This document shows, one piece after another, positions 19,267 to 26,963 of a DNA stretch of 64,000 nt. Below the pieces are notes generated by a model. It was not told the DNA's origin, searched no databases, and worked only from the letters and a program-made list of their open reading frames with translations. The number at the start of each line of letters is the position of its first letter. The stretch's first letter is position 1. The DNA is from Pseudoxanthomonas suwonensis. Its GTDB lineage: Bacteria > Pseudomonadota > Gammaproteobacteria > Xanthomonadales > Xanthomonadaceae. Where the stretch lies: contig NZ_PDWP01000001.1 in assembly GCF_010093235.1 (NCBI RefSeq), positions 1 to 64,000 on the forward strand, read 5' to 3'. A program made the translations under genes and the position numbers.

Positions 19267-20199
19267 TCAACCGGGCATCGGACCATCACGCCCGGCGATG
19301 CCATGGGCGATCCCGCGCAGCATGGCCCGCAGGTTGGCTAGGCGTGGGCGCACGAACAGGCTCATCCCAGCGAACTTCAGGAGCAGCCGCGGCACGTCCT
19401 GCGCCACCCAGGTGCGCGGCACGTGGGCGCGCCGGTACAGCAGCACGCGGTTGCGCATCATGTAGTACAGCCGCACCGGGCCATGGATCTGCACCGGATT
19501 GCGCAGACCGGGCACCCGGCGCAAGCGATCGCCGATGCGATGGCGCATGCCGGCATCGCACACGCCGTACAGCGCATGGCCATGGCTGCGTGCGCGGAAC
19601 GACCAGTCCAGGTCGACGTTGTCGATGAACAGGCCGGCATCCATGCCACCGATCCGCTCCAGTACGTTCAGCGGCAGCAGCGAGCCGGAGGTGATCAGAA
19701 AGTCGCACTCGATGCATTGCCCGGGCGCGCCGTGCAGCTTGTGGTTAAGCGGGAAGCCGATGCGCACGAACGGAGCCGCGCTGCCATCGCGCGCGTCATG
19801 GAATGCCGGCCCCACGGCGGCGACCGGGCGCTCGCGGCGCAGCCGCGCCAGCGCGTCGTGCAGGGTGGCGACCATGGCCGGGTCGGCCACGCTGTCCTGG
19901 TCCAGCAGCAGCAGATGGCGGAAGCCGGCGGCACGCGCGCGCTGCCATGCCTGGTTGATCGCCGCGCCGAGGCCGACGTTGGCCGGCGAGCGCAGCACCT
20001 CGATCCGTTCGCGCGCTTCGGCCTGGTCCAGCCATGCCTTGTACTGCAGATCTGCGGTTGCGTTATCGAATACCAGCATGCGACCGACCTGCGGCAGTAC
20101 CGCGTTGATCGCCTCCTCCAGCAACGGCAGTTCCGGCCGGTAGGTCACGACCACCGCGTACACGTCCTCGCGGCGCAGCGCGCTGCATTCAGCCTGCAT
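19267..20199 (-). CDS. GT2 glycosyltransferase, rhamnosyltransferase-like
   Basis: 310-aa GT-A fold transferase starting MQAECSALRREDVYAVVVTYRPE. YAVVVTYRPELPLLEEAI is the nucleotide-binding start, FDNATADL follows, and LLLLDQDSVADP supplies the DxD-type metal site. An FFIDNVDLDW-like segment (LFIDNVDLDWSFRA) is typical of dTDP-rhamnosyltransferases of O-antigen loci. A C-terminal region with basic and aromatic residues (VRLYYMMRNRVLLYRRAHV) may associate with the membrane. It overlaps the preceding GT2 gene by 11 nt. The sugar and acceptor are not known. Codon use looks less GC3-extreme than neighbours by eye. Confidence 0.8.
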   Translation of the reverse strand: MQAECSALRREDVYAVVVTYRPELPLLEEAINAVLPQVGRMLVFDNATADLQYKAWLDQAEARERIEVLRSPANVGLGAAINQAWQRARAAGFRHLLLLDQDSVADPAMVATLHDALARLRRERPVAAVGPAFHDARDGSAAPFVRIGFPLNHKLHGAPGQCIECDFLITSGSLLPLNVLERIGGMDAGLFIDNVDLDWSFRARSHGHALYGVCDAGMRHRIGDRLRRVPGLRNPVQIHGPVRLYYMMRNRVLLYRRAHVPRTWVAQDVPRLLLKFAGMSLFVRPRLANLRAMLRGIAHGIAGRDGPMPG

Positions 20200-21175
20200 C
20201 GCGACCTCCCGGCGGACCGACCAGGTCCAGCAGCGCACCACGCAGGCCGGTGCCGAAACGCGCATAGCCGCCAGCGCGCAGTTCGCCGAGCACCGGCGCA
20301 ATACGCTGCCAACGCGCCCGCGGCAGGCTGGTGCGCACGCGATCATGGCGCAGGCGCTCGCGCAACAACTCGCGTGCGTCGTCAGGCGGCTGCAGTCCGC
20401 CGGCATCGACGCGCCAGGCCAGCGCGCACATCTTCGCCGCCATCGCCTCGCGGTAGTCACGCCGCGCCCCTGCATCGGCGCGTTCACCCAAGCTGCGCTT
20501 CCGCGCGCCGAGCTGGTTTCCGCCGTGCTGTCGGTAATCGATGGTGGTCTCCTCCAGCGTGTTCACCCGGCCGACCAGGGCGGCTACCGCAGCCAACCAC
20601 TCGTCGTGAACCCAGCCTTCCGCGACCGGCAGCGCCTGCGCCAGCAGTTCCCGGCGCAGCGCCATGGTCGCGCCGGTGACGATGTTACGCCGGAGCAGCA
20701 CCTCGGCCGCGCGGCCGGCATGCATCGCGGTCAACTCGCCGGCGGTTACGCCCAGCACCTCAAACAGGCGTCGCCCGAGTGGCTCGCCAGCAGCGTCGAC
20801 CAAGCGTGCGTCGGTGTGCAGCAGCAAGAGACCGGGATCGCGCGCGAAGGCCTTCACACATAGTTCGATGCGCCGTGGGTGCCAGGCATCGTCCTGGTCG
20901 CAGGGAAACAGCAGTTCGCCGCCCGCAGCTTGCAGCCCCTGCTCGAAATTGTGCACATAGCCGAGGTTGGCAGGGTTGCGCTGCAGGCGCACCTCGATCC
21001 CACGCCCCCCTGCGCGCTCGGCGAAGGCCTGCAGCCGCGCCCAGGTGCCGTCGGAGGAGGCGTCGTCGCTGGCGATGACCTCGTCCGGCAGGCGCGTCTG
21101 CGCCAGCAGGCTGTCCAGCTGCGCGTCGAGGAAACGTTCGCCGTTGTACGTGCACAGCACCACCGAAACGCGCAC
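20189..21175 (-). CDS. GT2 glycosyltransferase
   Basis: 328-aa family 2 transferase. MRVSVVLCTYNGERFLDAQLDSLLAQ and ASDDASSDGT form the nucleotide-sugar pocket; PCDQDDAWHP gives the DxD-type metal site; VHDEWLAAVAAL supplies a candidate catalytic Asp. The C-terminal third is Arg/Asp rich and not diagnostic. Second gene of a three-gene cassette: it begins 3 nt after the SDR gene stop and overlaps the next GT2 by 11 nt, so coupled translation is likely. Probably modifies an O-antigen or exopolysaccharide; the target is unknown. Confidence 0.8.
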   Translation of the reverse strand: MRVSVVLCTYNGERFLDAQLDSLLAQTRLPDEVIASDDASSDGTWARLQAFAERAGGRGIEVRLQRNPANLGYVHNFEQGLQAAGGELLFPCDQDDAWHPRRIELCVKAFARDPGLLLLHTDARLVDAAGEPLGRRLFEVLGVTAGELTAMHAGRAAEVLLRRNIVTGATMALRRELLAQALPVAEGWVHDEWLAAVAALVGRVNTLEETTIDYRQHGGNQLGARKRSLGERADAGARRDYREAMAAKMCALAWRVDAGGLQPPDDARELLRERLRHDRVRTSLPRARWQRIAPVLGELRAGGYARFGTGLRGALLDLVGPPGGRDAG

Positions 21176-21178
21176 GCC

Positions 21179-22024
21179 TCAGCCCTCCCGATCGAGGCGC
21201 CACATCGTCGCGTCGACGTGGAACGGACGCGGCGCTATGCCGAGCAGCGTGGCGGCCTCGGTGTTGTCGGCGATGAGATCGGCGTCCAGCCGCGAGACGG
21301 GGCCGCGCGCGCCCGGGACCAGCCGCGCCAGCAGGGCCAGCAGGGGCCGGCCCAGCGGCAGCGGCAGCGTGGCGAACGGCAGGCTGTCGCGTACCCGCGC
21401 GAACATCTCCGCCGACGGCAGCCGCTCGCCGCCGCCAATGGCGAGGATGCGGCCGGCGGCCGCGTCCGATCCCAGGCAGGCGACCACGGCCTGGGCGAGG
21501 TCGTCGGCGTGCACCGGCTGGCGCTGGCCGCGTCCGGCCGGCAGCGGGAACAGGCGGGTGGGCGCGGCGCGGCGCGCGATCGGGGTCAGGCTGCGGTCCA
21601 GGCCGGCGCCATAGATCAGGGTCGGGCGCAGCACCGTCCAGGCGATGCCCAGGCGCCGGCACTCACGGGCCAGCCCCGCCTCGCCCGCGGCCAGGCGGGC
21701 GATCAGTTCGCGCTCGGCCGGCACCTCGGAATCGCGCTTGGTCAGCACGCTCATCGAGCTGGTGGCGACGATCCGCCGCGCAGGTGCGGACTGCTGTCCC
21801 GACAGCCAGTCCGCCAGCACGTCCAGCGGAGCGAAGCTGGCTACCGCGCCGAGCGGCGGCAGGTCCGGCAGGGGGCCGGGCAGGCTGCCCTGCAGCCATT
21901 GCACGCCGGCGACGGCAGGCCGTGGCTGGCGGCTCAGGGCAAGCACGCGGTGACCGCCGGCGACGAGTCGCGGCAGGAGGAAGTGGCCGATCTGGCTGGT
22001 GGCGCCGATGACGAGGACGGGCAT
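21179..22024 (-). CDS. NAD(P)-dependent epimerase/SDR-family protein
   Basis: 281-aa extended-SDR/NmrA-like Rossmann protein. Nucleotide-binding motif VIGATSQIGHFL (residues 5-16). IVATSSMSVLTKRDS occupies the position of the catalytic Ser strand, but the usual YxxxK is not evident, so it may be an atypical oxidoreductase or epimerase. WTVLRPTLIYGAG and QPVHADDLAQAVVACL match sugar-nucleotide epimerase-like proteins. First gene of the SDR-GT2-GT2 cassette; a lipid-linked or nucleotide-sugar substrate is inferred from context only. Confidence 0.75.
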   Translation of the reverse strand: MPVLVIGATSQIGHFLLPRLVAGGHRVLALSRQPRPAVAGVQWLQGSLPGPLPDLPPLGAVASFAPLDVLADWLSGQQSAPARRIVATSSMSVLTKRDSEVPAERELIARLAAGEAGLARECRRLGIAWTVLRPTLIYGAGLDRSLTPIARRAAPTRLFPLPAGRGQRQPVHADDLAQAVVACLGSDAAAGRILAIGGGERLPSAEMFARVRDSLPFATLPLPLGRPLLALLARLVPGARGPVSRLDADLIADNTEAATLLGIAPRPFHVDATMWRLDREG

Positions 22025-22114
22025 GGCGACTGCTGGCAGTGAAGCGGGGGCGCCGCGGTGGCCGACTATAGCGCGCGCCCGGCGGCGACGCGTGGCGCGG
22101 GCGCCCGCCTAACG

Positions 22115-22143
22115 CAGACGGCCCGCACAGGGCGGGCCGTCTG
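22115..22143 (-). terminator. Terminator of rpoZ
   Basis: Perfect 12-bp stem (CAGACGGCCCGC at 22115-22126, GCGGGCCGTCTG at 22132-22143) with a 5-nt loop, 25 nt past the rpoZ stop on the minus strand. It is followed by CGTTAGG, so the U-tract is weak. Confidence 0.65.
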
Positions 22144-22167
22144 GAAATGCATGGGACGCGGAGCGGA

Positions 22168-22467
22168 TCAGTCGTCGCCCTTGGACAGGTCGTCGTCGGC
22201 CACGACCTCGGCGGCGGCCCACTCCAGCGCCTCGCGCTCGGCGCGCTCGCGCTCGGCCTTCTCCACTTCATCGATCAGGGCGTTGTCGACGGTGCGCGCG
22301 GCGATCTCGCGCAGGGCCAGCACGGTCGGCTTGTCGTCGCCGTCCTCGTTCTCGATGGTGGCCGGCACGCCATTGGCCAGCTGGCGGGCGCGCTTGGCGG
22401 CCATCATGACCAGTTCGAAGCGGTTGTCGACCACTTCCAGGCAATCTTCGACGGTGATACGGGCCAT
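22168..22467 (-). CDS. rpoZ: RNA polymerase omega subunit
   Basis: Small subunit that wraps the beta' C terminus and, with it, forms a ppGpp site in proteobacteria. 99 aa. [30 protein letters not shown] is the invariant core; residues 46-62 ([17 protein letters not shown]) complete the family pattern, and the tail is acidic. Downstream of gmk with 146 bp between them. In Xanthomonas spoT normally follows; here a terminator and a glycosyltransferase cassette follow instead. Confidence 0.97.
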   Translation of the reverse strand: MARITVEDCLEVVDNRFELVMMAAKRARQLANGVPATIENEDGDDKPTVLALREIAARTVDNALIDEVEKAERERAEREALEWAAAEVVADDDLSKGDD

Positions 22468-22519
22468 AAGGGTTCCAGGCGACTGTGGTCGCCACTCGTG
22501 TCAGGGGAAATGGAGGCGG

Positions 22520-22549
22520 AGTTTACCCGCCAGGACGGCGCCGGAGCAA
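22520..22549 (-). promoter_or_regulatory. Putative sigma-70 promoter of rpoZ
   Basis: On the minus strand, TTGCTC (22544-22549) and TAAACT (22520-22525) are 18 bp apart, giving a predicted start near 22513 and a leader of about 46 nt. A direct repeat of TGCGTTCAG lies a little upstream. Confidence 0.4.
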
Positions 22550-22613
22550 GGCCCGGCACCGCTTCTTCCTTTGCGTTCAGTGACTTGCGTTCAGGCTGGC
22601 AATCGCAACCTGC

Positions 22614-23234
22614 TCAGCCGCCCTGTTCCAGCAGGGCCCGGATCAGCCCGGCATGGCGCTGCTGCTGCTGGCCGCGGCGCAGCCGGCTGGCCACGAAGAT
22701 CGCGCACATCTCGTCCACCGCGGTGTCGAACACCTCGTTGACGATGACGTAGTCGAACTCGCCGTAGTGCGACATCTCCTCGCGCGCGGCGGCCATCCGC
22801 CGGGCGATGACCTCGTCGCTGTCCTGGCCGCGCTTGCGCATGCGCTGCTCCAGCGCATCCCGCGAGGGCGGCAGGATGAAGACGCTGACCGCGTCGGGCA
22901 CCTTGGCCCGCACCTGGGCCGCGCCCTGCCAGTCGATCTCCAGCAGGACGTCATGGCCGGCGGCGAGCTGCGGCTCCACCGACTGCCGCGCCGTACCCTT
23001 CCAGTCGCCGTGCACGCGGGCGTACTCGAAGAAGTCGCCGGCGTCGATCATCCGCCGGAACTCCTCCTCGGTGACGAAGTGGTAGTGCTCGGCATGGCGC
23101 TCACCCGGACGCGGCGCGCGCGAGGTGAAGGAGACCGACAGGCGGATCGACCGATCGCGCGACAGCACCGCGTTGACGATGCTCGATTTTCCCGCCCCCG
23201 ACGGCGCCGCGACGATGAACAGGGTTCCCCTCAT
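22614..23234 (-). CDS. gmk: Guanylate kinase
   Basis: Phosphorylates GMP to GDP with ATP. 206 aa from MRGTLFIVAAPSGAGKSSIVN. The P-loop is APSGAGKSS (residues 10-18); the GMP-binding region is SFTSRAPRPGERHAEHYHFV. The frame is open 20 codons upstream, but that extension is translated heptamer repeat and has no family support. Sits between yicC and rpoZ, in the order usual for xanthomonads. The 142-bp spacer from yicC holds an inverted heptamer array that would fold in the gmk leader. Confidence 0.96.
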   Translation of the reverse strand: MRGTLFIVAAPSGAGKSSIVNAVLSRDRSIRLSVSFTSRAPRPGERHAEHYHFVTEEEFRRMIDAGDFFEYARVHGDWKGTARQSVEPQLAAGHDVLLEIDWQGAAQVRAKVPDAVSVFILPPSRDALEQRMRKRGQDSDEVIARRMAAAREEMSHYGEFDYVIVNEVFDTAVDEMCAIFVASRLRRGQQQQRHAGLIRALLEQGG

Positions 23235-23247
23235 CGGGGCGTGACTG

Positions 23248-23379
23248 GTGATTGGTGATTCGTGATTGGTCACAGCACCACCCTCCCACAGCAATCCCGC
23301 TTCAGCCGTTGCCTTTTCGAATCACTAATCACGAATCACCAATCCCGGCTCTTCCACGAATCACCAATCCCGGCTCTTA
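23248..23379. repeat. Inverted heptamer arrays plus 25-bp tandem repeat between gmk and yicC
   Basis: Three GTGATTN heptamers (23248-23268) face a run of NAATCAC heptamers (23319-23346). An 18-bp stretch (GATTGGTGATTCGTGATT at 23250-23267) is the exact reverse complement of 23327-23344, so a long stem with a loop of about 59 nt can form. A 25-bp unit then repeats in tandem (23330-23354 and 23355-23379), differing only in its last base; the second copy includes the yicC stop codon. Base composition is clearly less GC-rich than the flanks. A related heptamer run occurs at 56087-56121. Confidence 0.85.
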
Positions 23380-24240
23380 CTCAATGTTCTGGACCTGCTC
23401 GCGGATCTGGTCGATCAGCACCTTCAGCTCCACCGCCGCCGCGGAGGTGCGGGCGTCGACCGACTTGGAGCCGAGGGTGTTGGCCTCGCGATTGAACTCC
23501 TGCAGCAGGAAATCGAGCCGGCGGCCCACTGCCTGGCCCTTCTGCGACAGGATCCGGCGGATCTCGGCGATGTGGCTGCCCAGCCGGTCCAGCTCCTCGT
23601 CCACGTCCAGCTTCTGCAACCACAGCACCAGTTCCTGCTCGGCGCGGCCTGGATCGACCGGATGCGGCAGGTCGGCCAGGCGCGCGGCGAGCTTGGCGCG
23701 CTGGCCCTCGCGGATGTCCGGCACCAGCGCGCGGACCTCGCCGGCGATGCGCTCGACCGCGTCCACCCGCTCGCGGATCGCGGCGGCCAGGGCGGCGCCC
23801 TCGCGCTCGCGGGCGGCGATGAACTCGTCCAGCACCTGGTCCAGCAGCTCCAGTGCCTGCGCCTGCAGGGCCTCGCCATCGGCGACCGGGGTCTGCAGCA
23901 CGCCGGGCAGCTGCAGCAGGTCGGTGAACTGCACCTGCAGGTTCGGGAACTGCCCGCCCAGGCGCCGGGCCAGCTCGCCCAGCTGCCCCAGCAGCGCCTC
24001 GTTGACCGTCAGGCTGGACGCGGCCTCGGGCGCGCGCAGGCGCATCACCAGGTCCAGCTTGCCGCGCTGCACCCGCGCAGCCACGCGTTCGCGCAGGACC
24101 GGCTCCAGCGTGCGCAGCTCGTCGGCCAGGCGCAGGCCGGTCTCCAAGAAGCGGTGGTTGACCGAGCGCAGTTCGCAGGAAAGCGCGCCCCAGGGTGTGC
24201 CGCGTTCGCCGCTGGCGAAGGCGGTCATGCTGCGGATCAT
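23377..24240 (-). CDS. yicC: YicC-family endoribonuclease
   Basis: YicC proteins were long of unknown function; E. coli YicC is now described as an endoribonuclease that influences small-RNA turnover. 287 aa, family length. IRSMTAFASGER at the N terminus, ELRSVNHRFLE, and the C-terminal LDFLLQEFNREANTLGSKS followed by LKVLIDQIREQVQNIE are diagnostic. The last codons overlap a 25-bp tandem repeat. Divergent from rph, the RNase PH gene, and upstream of gmk. Confidence 0.95.
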   Translation of the reverse strand: MIRSMTAFASGERGTPWGALSCELRSVNHRFLETGLRLADELRTLEPVLRERVAARVQRGKLDLVMRLRAPEAASSLTVNEALLGQLGELARRLGGQFPNLQVQFTDLLQLPGVLQTPVADGEALQAQALELLDQVLDEFIAAREREGAALAAAIRERVDAVERIAGEVRALVPDIREGQRAKLAARLADLPHPVDPGRAEQELVLWLQKLDVDEELDRLGSHIAEIRRILSQKGQAVGRRLDFLLQEFNREANTLGSKSVDARTSAAAVELKVLIDQIREQVQNIE

Positions 24241-24356
24241 GTGGGAATCCGTCTTTGACAGGGAGCGAATGTTAATCTAGCCGGCCCGCCGCGGCCCCCT
24301 CCCGCCTTCGCCGGCCCTGCCGCGACCCGCCGGGACCGCCTACCGGAAACCACTCC

Positions 24357-25082
24357 ATGACCGTCGTCCGCCCCAGTGGCCGCGCCCCCGACCAGCTGCG
24401 CCCCGTGCGCATCGAGCGCGGCTTCACCCGCCATGCCGAAGGCTCCGTCCTCGTCAGCTTCGGCGATACCCGCGTGCTGTGCACCGCCAGCATCGACAAC
24501 AAGGTGCCGGCCTTCCTGCGCGGCAAGGGCGAGGGCTGGGTAACGGCCGAGTACGGCATGCTGCCGCGCTCCACCCACACCCGTTCCGACCGCGAGGCCG
24601 CGCGCGGCAAGCAGGGCGGACGCACGCTGGAGATCCAGCGCCTGATCGGCCGCACCCTGCGCGCCTGCGTGGACCGCGGCGCCCTGGGCGAGCGCACCAT
24701 CACCCTGGACTGCGACGTGCTGCAGGCCGACGGAGGCACCCGCACCGCCGCCATCACCGGCGCCTACGTGGCACTGGTCGATGCCGTGCGCTGGCTGCAG
24801 GCGCGTGGCGAGATCAAGCGCGACCCGGTGTTCGGCGCGGTCGCCGCGGTTTCGGTGGGCGTGTACAAGGGCGTGCCGGTGCTGGACCTGGATTACGCCG
24901 AGGACAGCGACTGCGACACCGACATGAACGTGGTCATGAACGACGGCGGCGGCTTCATCGAGTTGCAGGGCACGGCCGAGGGCCATGCCTTCCGCCGCGA
25001 CGAGCTCGACGCGCTGCTGGCCCTGGCCGAGACCGGCATCGGCCAGCTGCTGGAACTGCAGCGCCAGGCGCTGGCCGGCTGA
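24357..25082 (+). CDS. rph: Ribonuclease PH
   Basis: Phosphorolytic 3'-5' exoribonuclease trimming tRNA 3' ends; forms a hexameric ring. 241 aa. [21 protein letters not shown]-type start, [39 protein letters not shown] with the phosphate-binding arginines, and [19 protein letters not shown]. The TTGACA at 24255-24260 in the yicC/rph divergent spacer has no well-placed -10, so the promoter is unresolved. rdgB follows after 14 nt. Confidence 0.97.
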   Translation: MTVVRPSGRAPDQLRPVRIERGFTRHAEGSVLVSFGDTRVLCTASIDNKVPAFLRGKGEGWVTAEYGMLPRSTHTRSDREAARGKQGGRTLEIQRLIGRTLRACVDRGALGERTITLDCDVLQADGGTRTAAITGAYVALVDAVRWLQARGEIKRDPVFGAVAAVSVGVYKGVPVLDLDYAEDSDCDTDMNVVMNDGGGFIELQGTAEGHAFRRDELDALLALAETGIGQLLELQRQALAG

Positions 25083-25096
25083 GGCGGGAACAGGCA

Positions 25097-25693
25097 ATGA
25101 AGCTGGTCCTGGCCTCCTCCAACCGCGGCAAGCTCGACGAGTTGCGCCACCTGCTGGCCGGCAGCGGCATCGAACTGGTCGCACAGTCGGACCTGGGCGT
25201 CGAGGACGCCGAGGAAACCGGGCTCACCTTCATCGAGAACGCGCTGATCAAGGCGCGCCACGCCTGCCGCGTCACCGGCCTGCCCGCCCTGGCCGACGAC
25301 TCCGGCCTGTGCGTGGACGCGCTGGGCGGCGCTCCGGGCCTGTACTCGGCGCGCTATGCCGGCGAACCCGCCGATCCACGGCGCAACATCGACAAGCTGC
25401 TGGCCGCCCTGCACGGGGTGGACGACGCGCGCCGCGGCGCCCACTTCCAGTGCGTGCTGGTGGTGCTGCGTCATGCCGAGGATCCGCAGCCGCTGCTGGT
25501 CGAGGGCCAGTGGCGCGGCTGCATCATCCATGAGCGCCGCGGCGAAGGCGGCCATGGCTACGACCCGGTGTTCCTGGATCCGGAACACGGCCAGACCGCG
25601 GCGGAAATGCCGATGGAGCTCAAGAACCGCATCAGCCACCGCGGCAAGGCGCTGGAGCTGCTGCGCGCGCGCCTTCCGGAAATGCTTGGCTGA
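25097..25693 (+). CDS. rdgB: XTP/dITP diphosphatase (house-cleaning NTPase)
   Basis: Hydrolyses non-canonical purine triphosphates (dITP, XTP) to monophosphates, keeping them out of DNA and RNA. 198 aa, family length. [10 protein letters not shown] near the N terminus (residues 8-17), the [13 protein letters not shown] segment, [24 protein letters not shown] and [10 protein letters not shown] are all intact. In the rph-rdgB-hemW order known from other proteobacteria, with gaps of 14 and 24 nt. Confidence 0.96.
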   Translation: MKLVLASSNRGKLDELRHLLAGSGIELVAQSDLGVEDAEETGLTFIENALIKARHACRVTGLPALADDSGLCVDALGGAPGLYSARYAGEPADPRRNIDKLLAALHGVDDARRGAHFQCVLVVLRHAEDPQPLLVEGQWRGCIIHERRGEGGHGYDPVFLDPEHGQTAAEMPMELKNRISHRGKALELLRARLPEMLG

Positions 25694-25717
25694 GCGCACC
25701 CGCGCGAGCCCTCCGCC

Positions 25718-26872
25718 ATGCCAGACCTGATCCCGCCGCCACTGTCGCTGTACGTGCACCTGCCCTGGTGCGTGCGCAAGTGCCCGTACTGCGACTTCAA
25801 TTCGCATGGCGCCAGGGGGGAGCTGCCGTTCGACGACTACGTCGCCGCGCTGGTGCGCGACCTCGAGCACGACCTGCCGCTGGTCTGGGGCCGCACCGTG
25901 CACAGCGTGTTCTTCGGCGGCGGCACGCCCAGCCTGTTCCCGGCCGCGGCGATCGAATCCATCCTCTCCGCGGCTTCGGCGCGACTGCGCTTCGCGCCCG
26001 ATGCCGAGATCACCCTGGAAGCCAACCCCGGCACCGCCGAGCACGACCGCTTCGAGGGCTATCGCGCCGCCGGCGTGAACCGGATCAGCTTCGGCATCCA
26101 GAGCTTCGACGACGGCTGCCTGCAGCGGCTGGGGCGGATCCACGACAGCCGCGAGGCCGAGGCCGCGGTGAAGCTGGCCCAGGATGCCGGCTTCGACAAC
26201 CTCAACCTGGACCTGATGTACGCCCTGCCCGGCCAGGACCTGGCCATGGCCGAGCGCGACCTGGAACGGGCCTTCGCCCTGCAGCCGGCGCATATCAGCC
26301 ACTACCAGCTCACGCTGGAGCCGAACACGGTGTTCTTCGCCCGGCCGCCGCAGGGCATCCCGGACGACGACCTGGCCTGGGACATCCAGGAACGCTGCCA
26401 GGCCCTGCTCGCCGAGGTCGGCTACGGCCACTACGAAACCAGCGCCTATGCCCGCCCGGGCCGGCAGTGCGCGCACAACCTCAACTACTGGCGCTACGGC
26501 GATTACCTGGGCATCGGTGCCGGCGCCCACGGCAAGATCACCCTGGGCGCCGAGCAGGCGATCCTGCGCCGCTGGAAGCACAAGCACCCCGCGATCTGGA
26601 TGGCCGCCGCCGGTACCGGCCAGGCGATCGGCGGCGACGACCGCATCGCCCCGGAACAGCGTCCGTTCGAGTACATGCTCAACGCCCTGCGCCTGCACGA
26701 GGGCTTTGCCCTGGCCGACTTCGAGGTGCGCACCGGCCTGCCGCGCGGGCGCATCGCCCCGGCCCTGGAACAGGCCCGCGACCAGGGCTGGCTGCAGCTC
26801 GACGCGGACCGGGTCGTGCCCACCGCGCTGGGCTGGCGCTTCGCCAACGACGTCATCTCCCTGTTCCTGTGA
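25718..26872 (+). CDS. hemW: Radical SAM family heme chaperone HemW
   Basis: Related to oxygen-independent coproporphyrinogen oxidase but acts as a heme-binding chaperone. 384 aa. The radical SAM cluster is CVRKCPYCDF (CxxxCxxC, about residues 19-26), followed by FFGGGTPSLF. The absence of the longer HemN N-terminal extension and the short length favour HemW over HemN. Last gene of the rph-rdgB-hemW run. Confidence 0.93.
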   Translation: MPDLIPPPLSLYVHLPWCVRKCPYCDFNSHGARGELPFDDYVAALVRDLEHDLPLVWGRTVHSVFFGGGTPSLFPAAAIESILSAASARLRFAPDAEITLEANPGTAEHDRFEGYRAAGVNRISFGIQSFDDGCLQRLGRIHDSREAEAAVKLAQDAGFDNLNLDLMYALPGQDLAMAERDLERAFALQPAHISHYQLTLEPNTVFFARPPQGIPDDDLAWDIQERCQALLAEVGYGHYETSAYARPGRQCAHNLNYWRYGDYLGIGAGAHGKITLGAEQAILRRWKHKHPAIWMAAAGTGQAIGGDDRIAPEQRPFEYMLNALRLHEGFALADFEVRTGLPRGRIAPALEQARDQGWLQLDADRVVPTALGWRFANDVISLFL

Positions 26873-26925
26873 GTGGGCCCGGGGGCGCCGGCCAGCGGAA
26901 CGCACATGCCGGGCCCGGGGAAACG

Positions 26926-26934
26926 TGCTAAATA
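26926..26934 (+). promoter_or_regulatory. Extended -10 element before the DUF1631 gene
   Basis: TGCTAAATA fits an extended -10 (TGn plus a TAtaAT-like box). The predicted start is near 26941, just before the AAGGGGAG ribosome binding site at 26943-26950 that serves the ATG at 26964. Confidence 0.35.
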
Positions 26935-26963
26935 CGGCGCCAAGGGGAGAGCACGGTCACAGA

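Noticed and set aside
23235-23294. Longer gmk start
   Set aside because: The extra residues are translated heptamer repeat; the ATG at 23234 matches the family N terminus.
24255-24283. rph promoter from the perfect TTGACA
   Set aside because: No -10-like hexamer lies at 16-18 bp; the nearest (TAATCT) is only 12 bp away.
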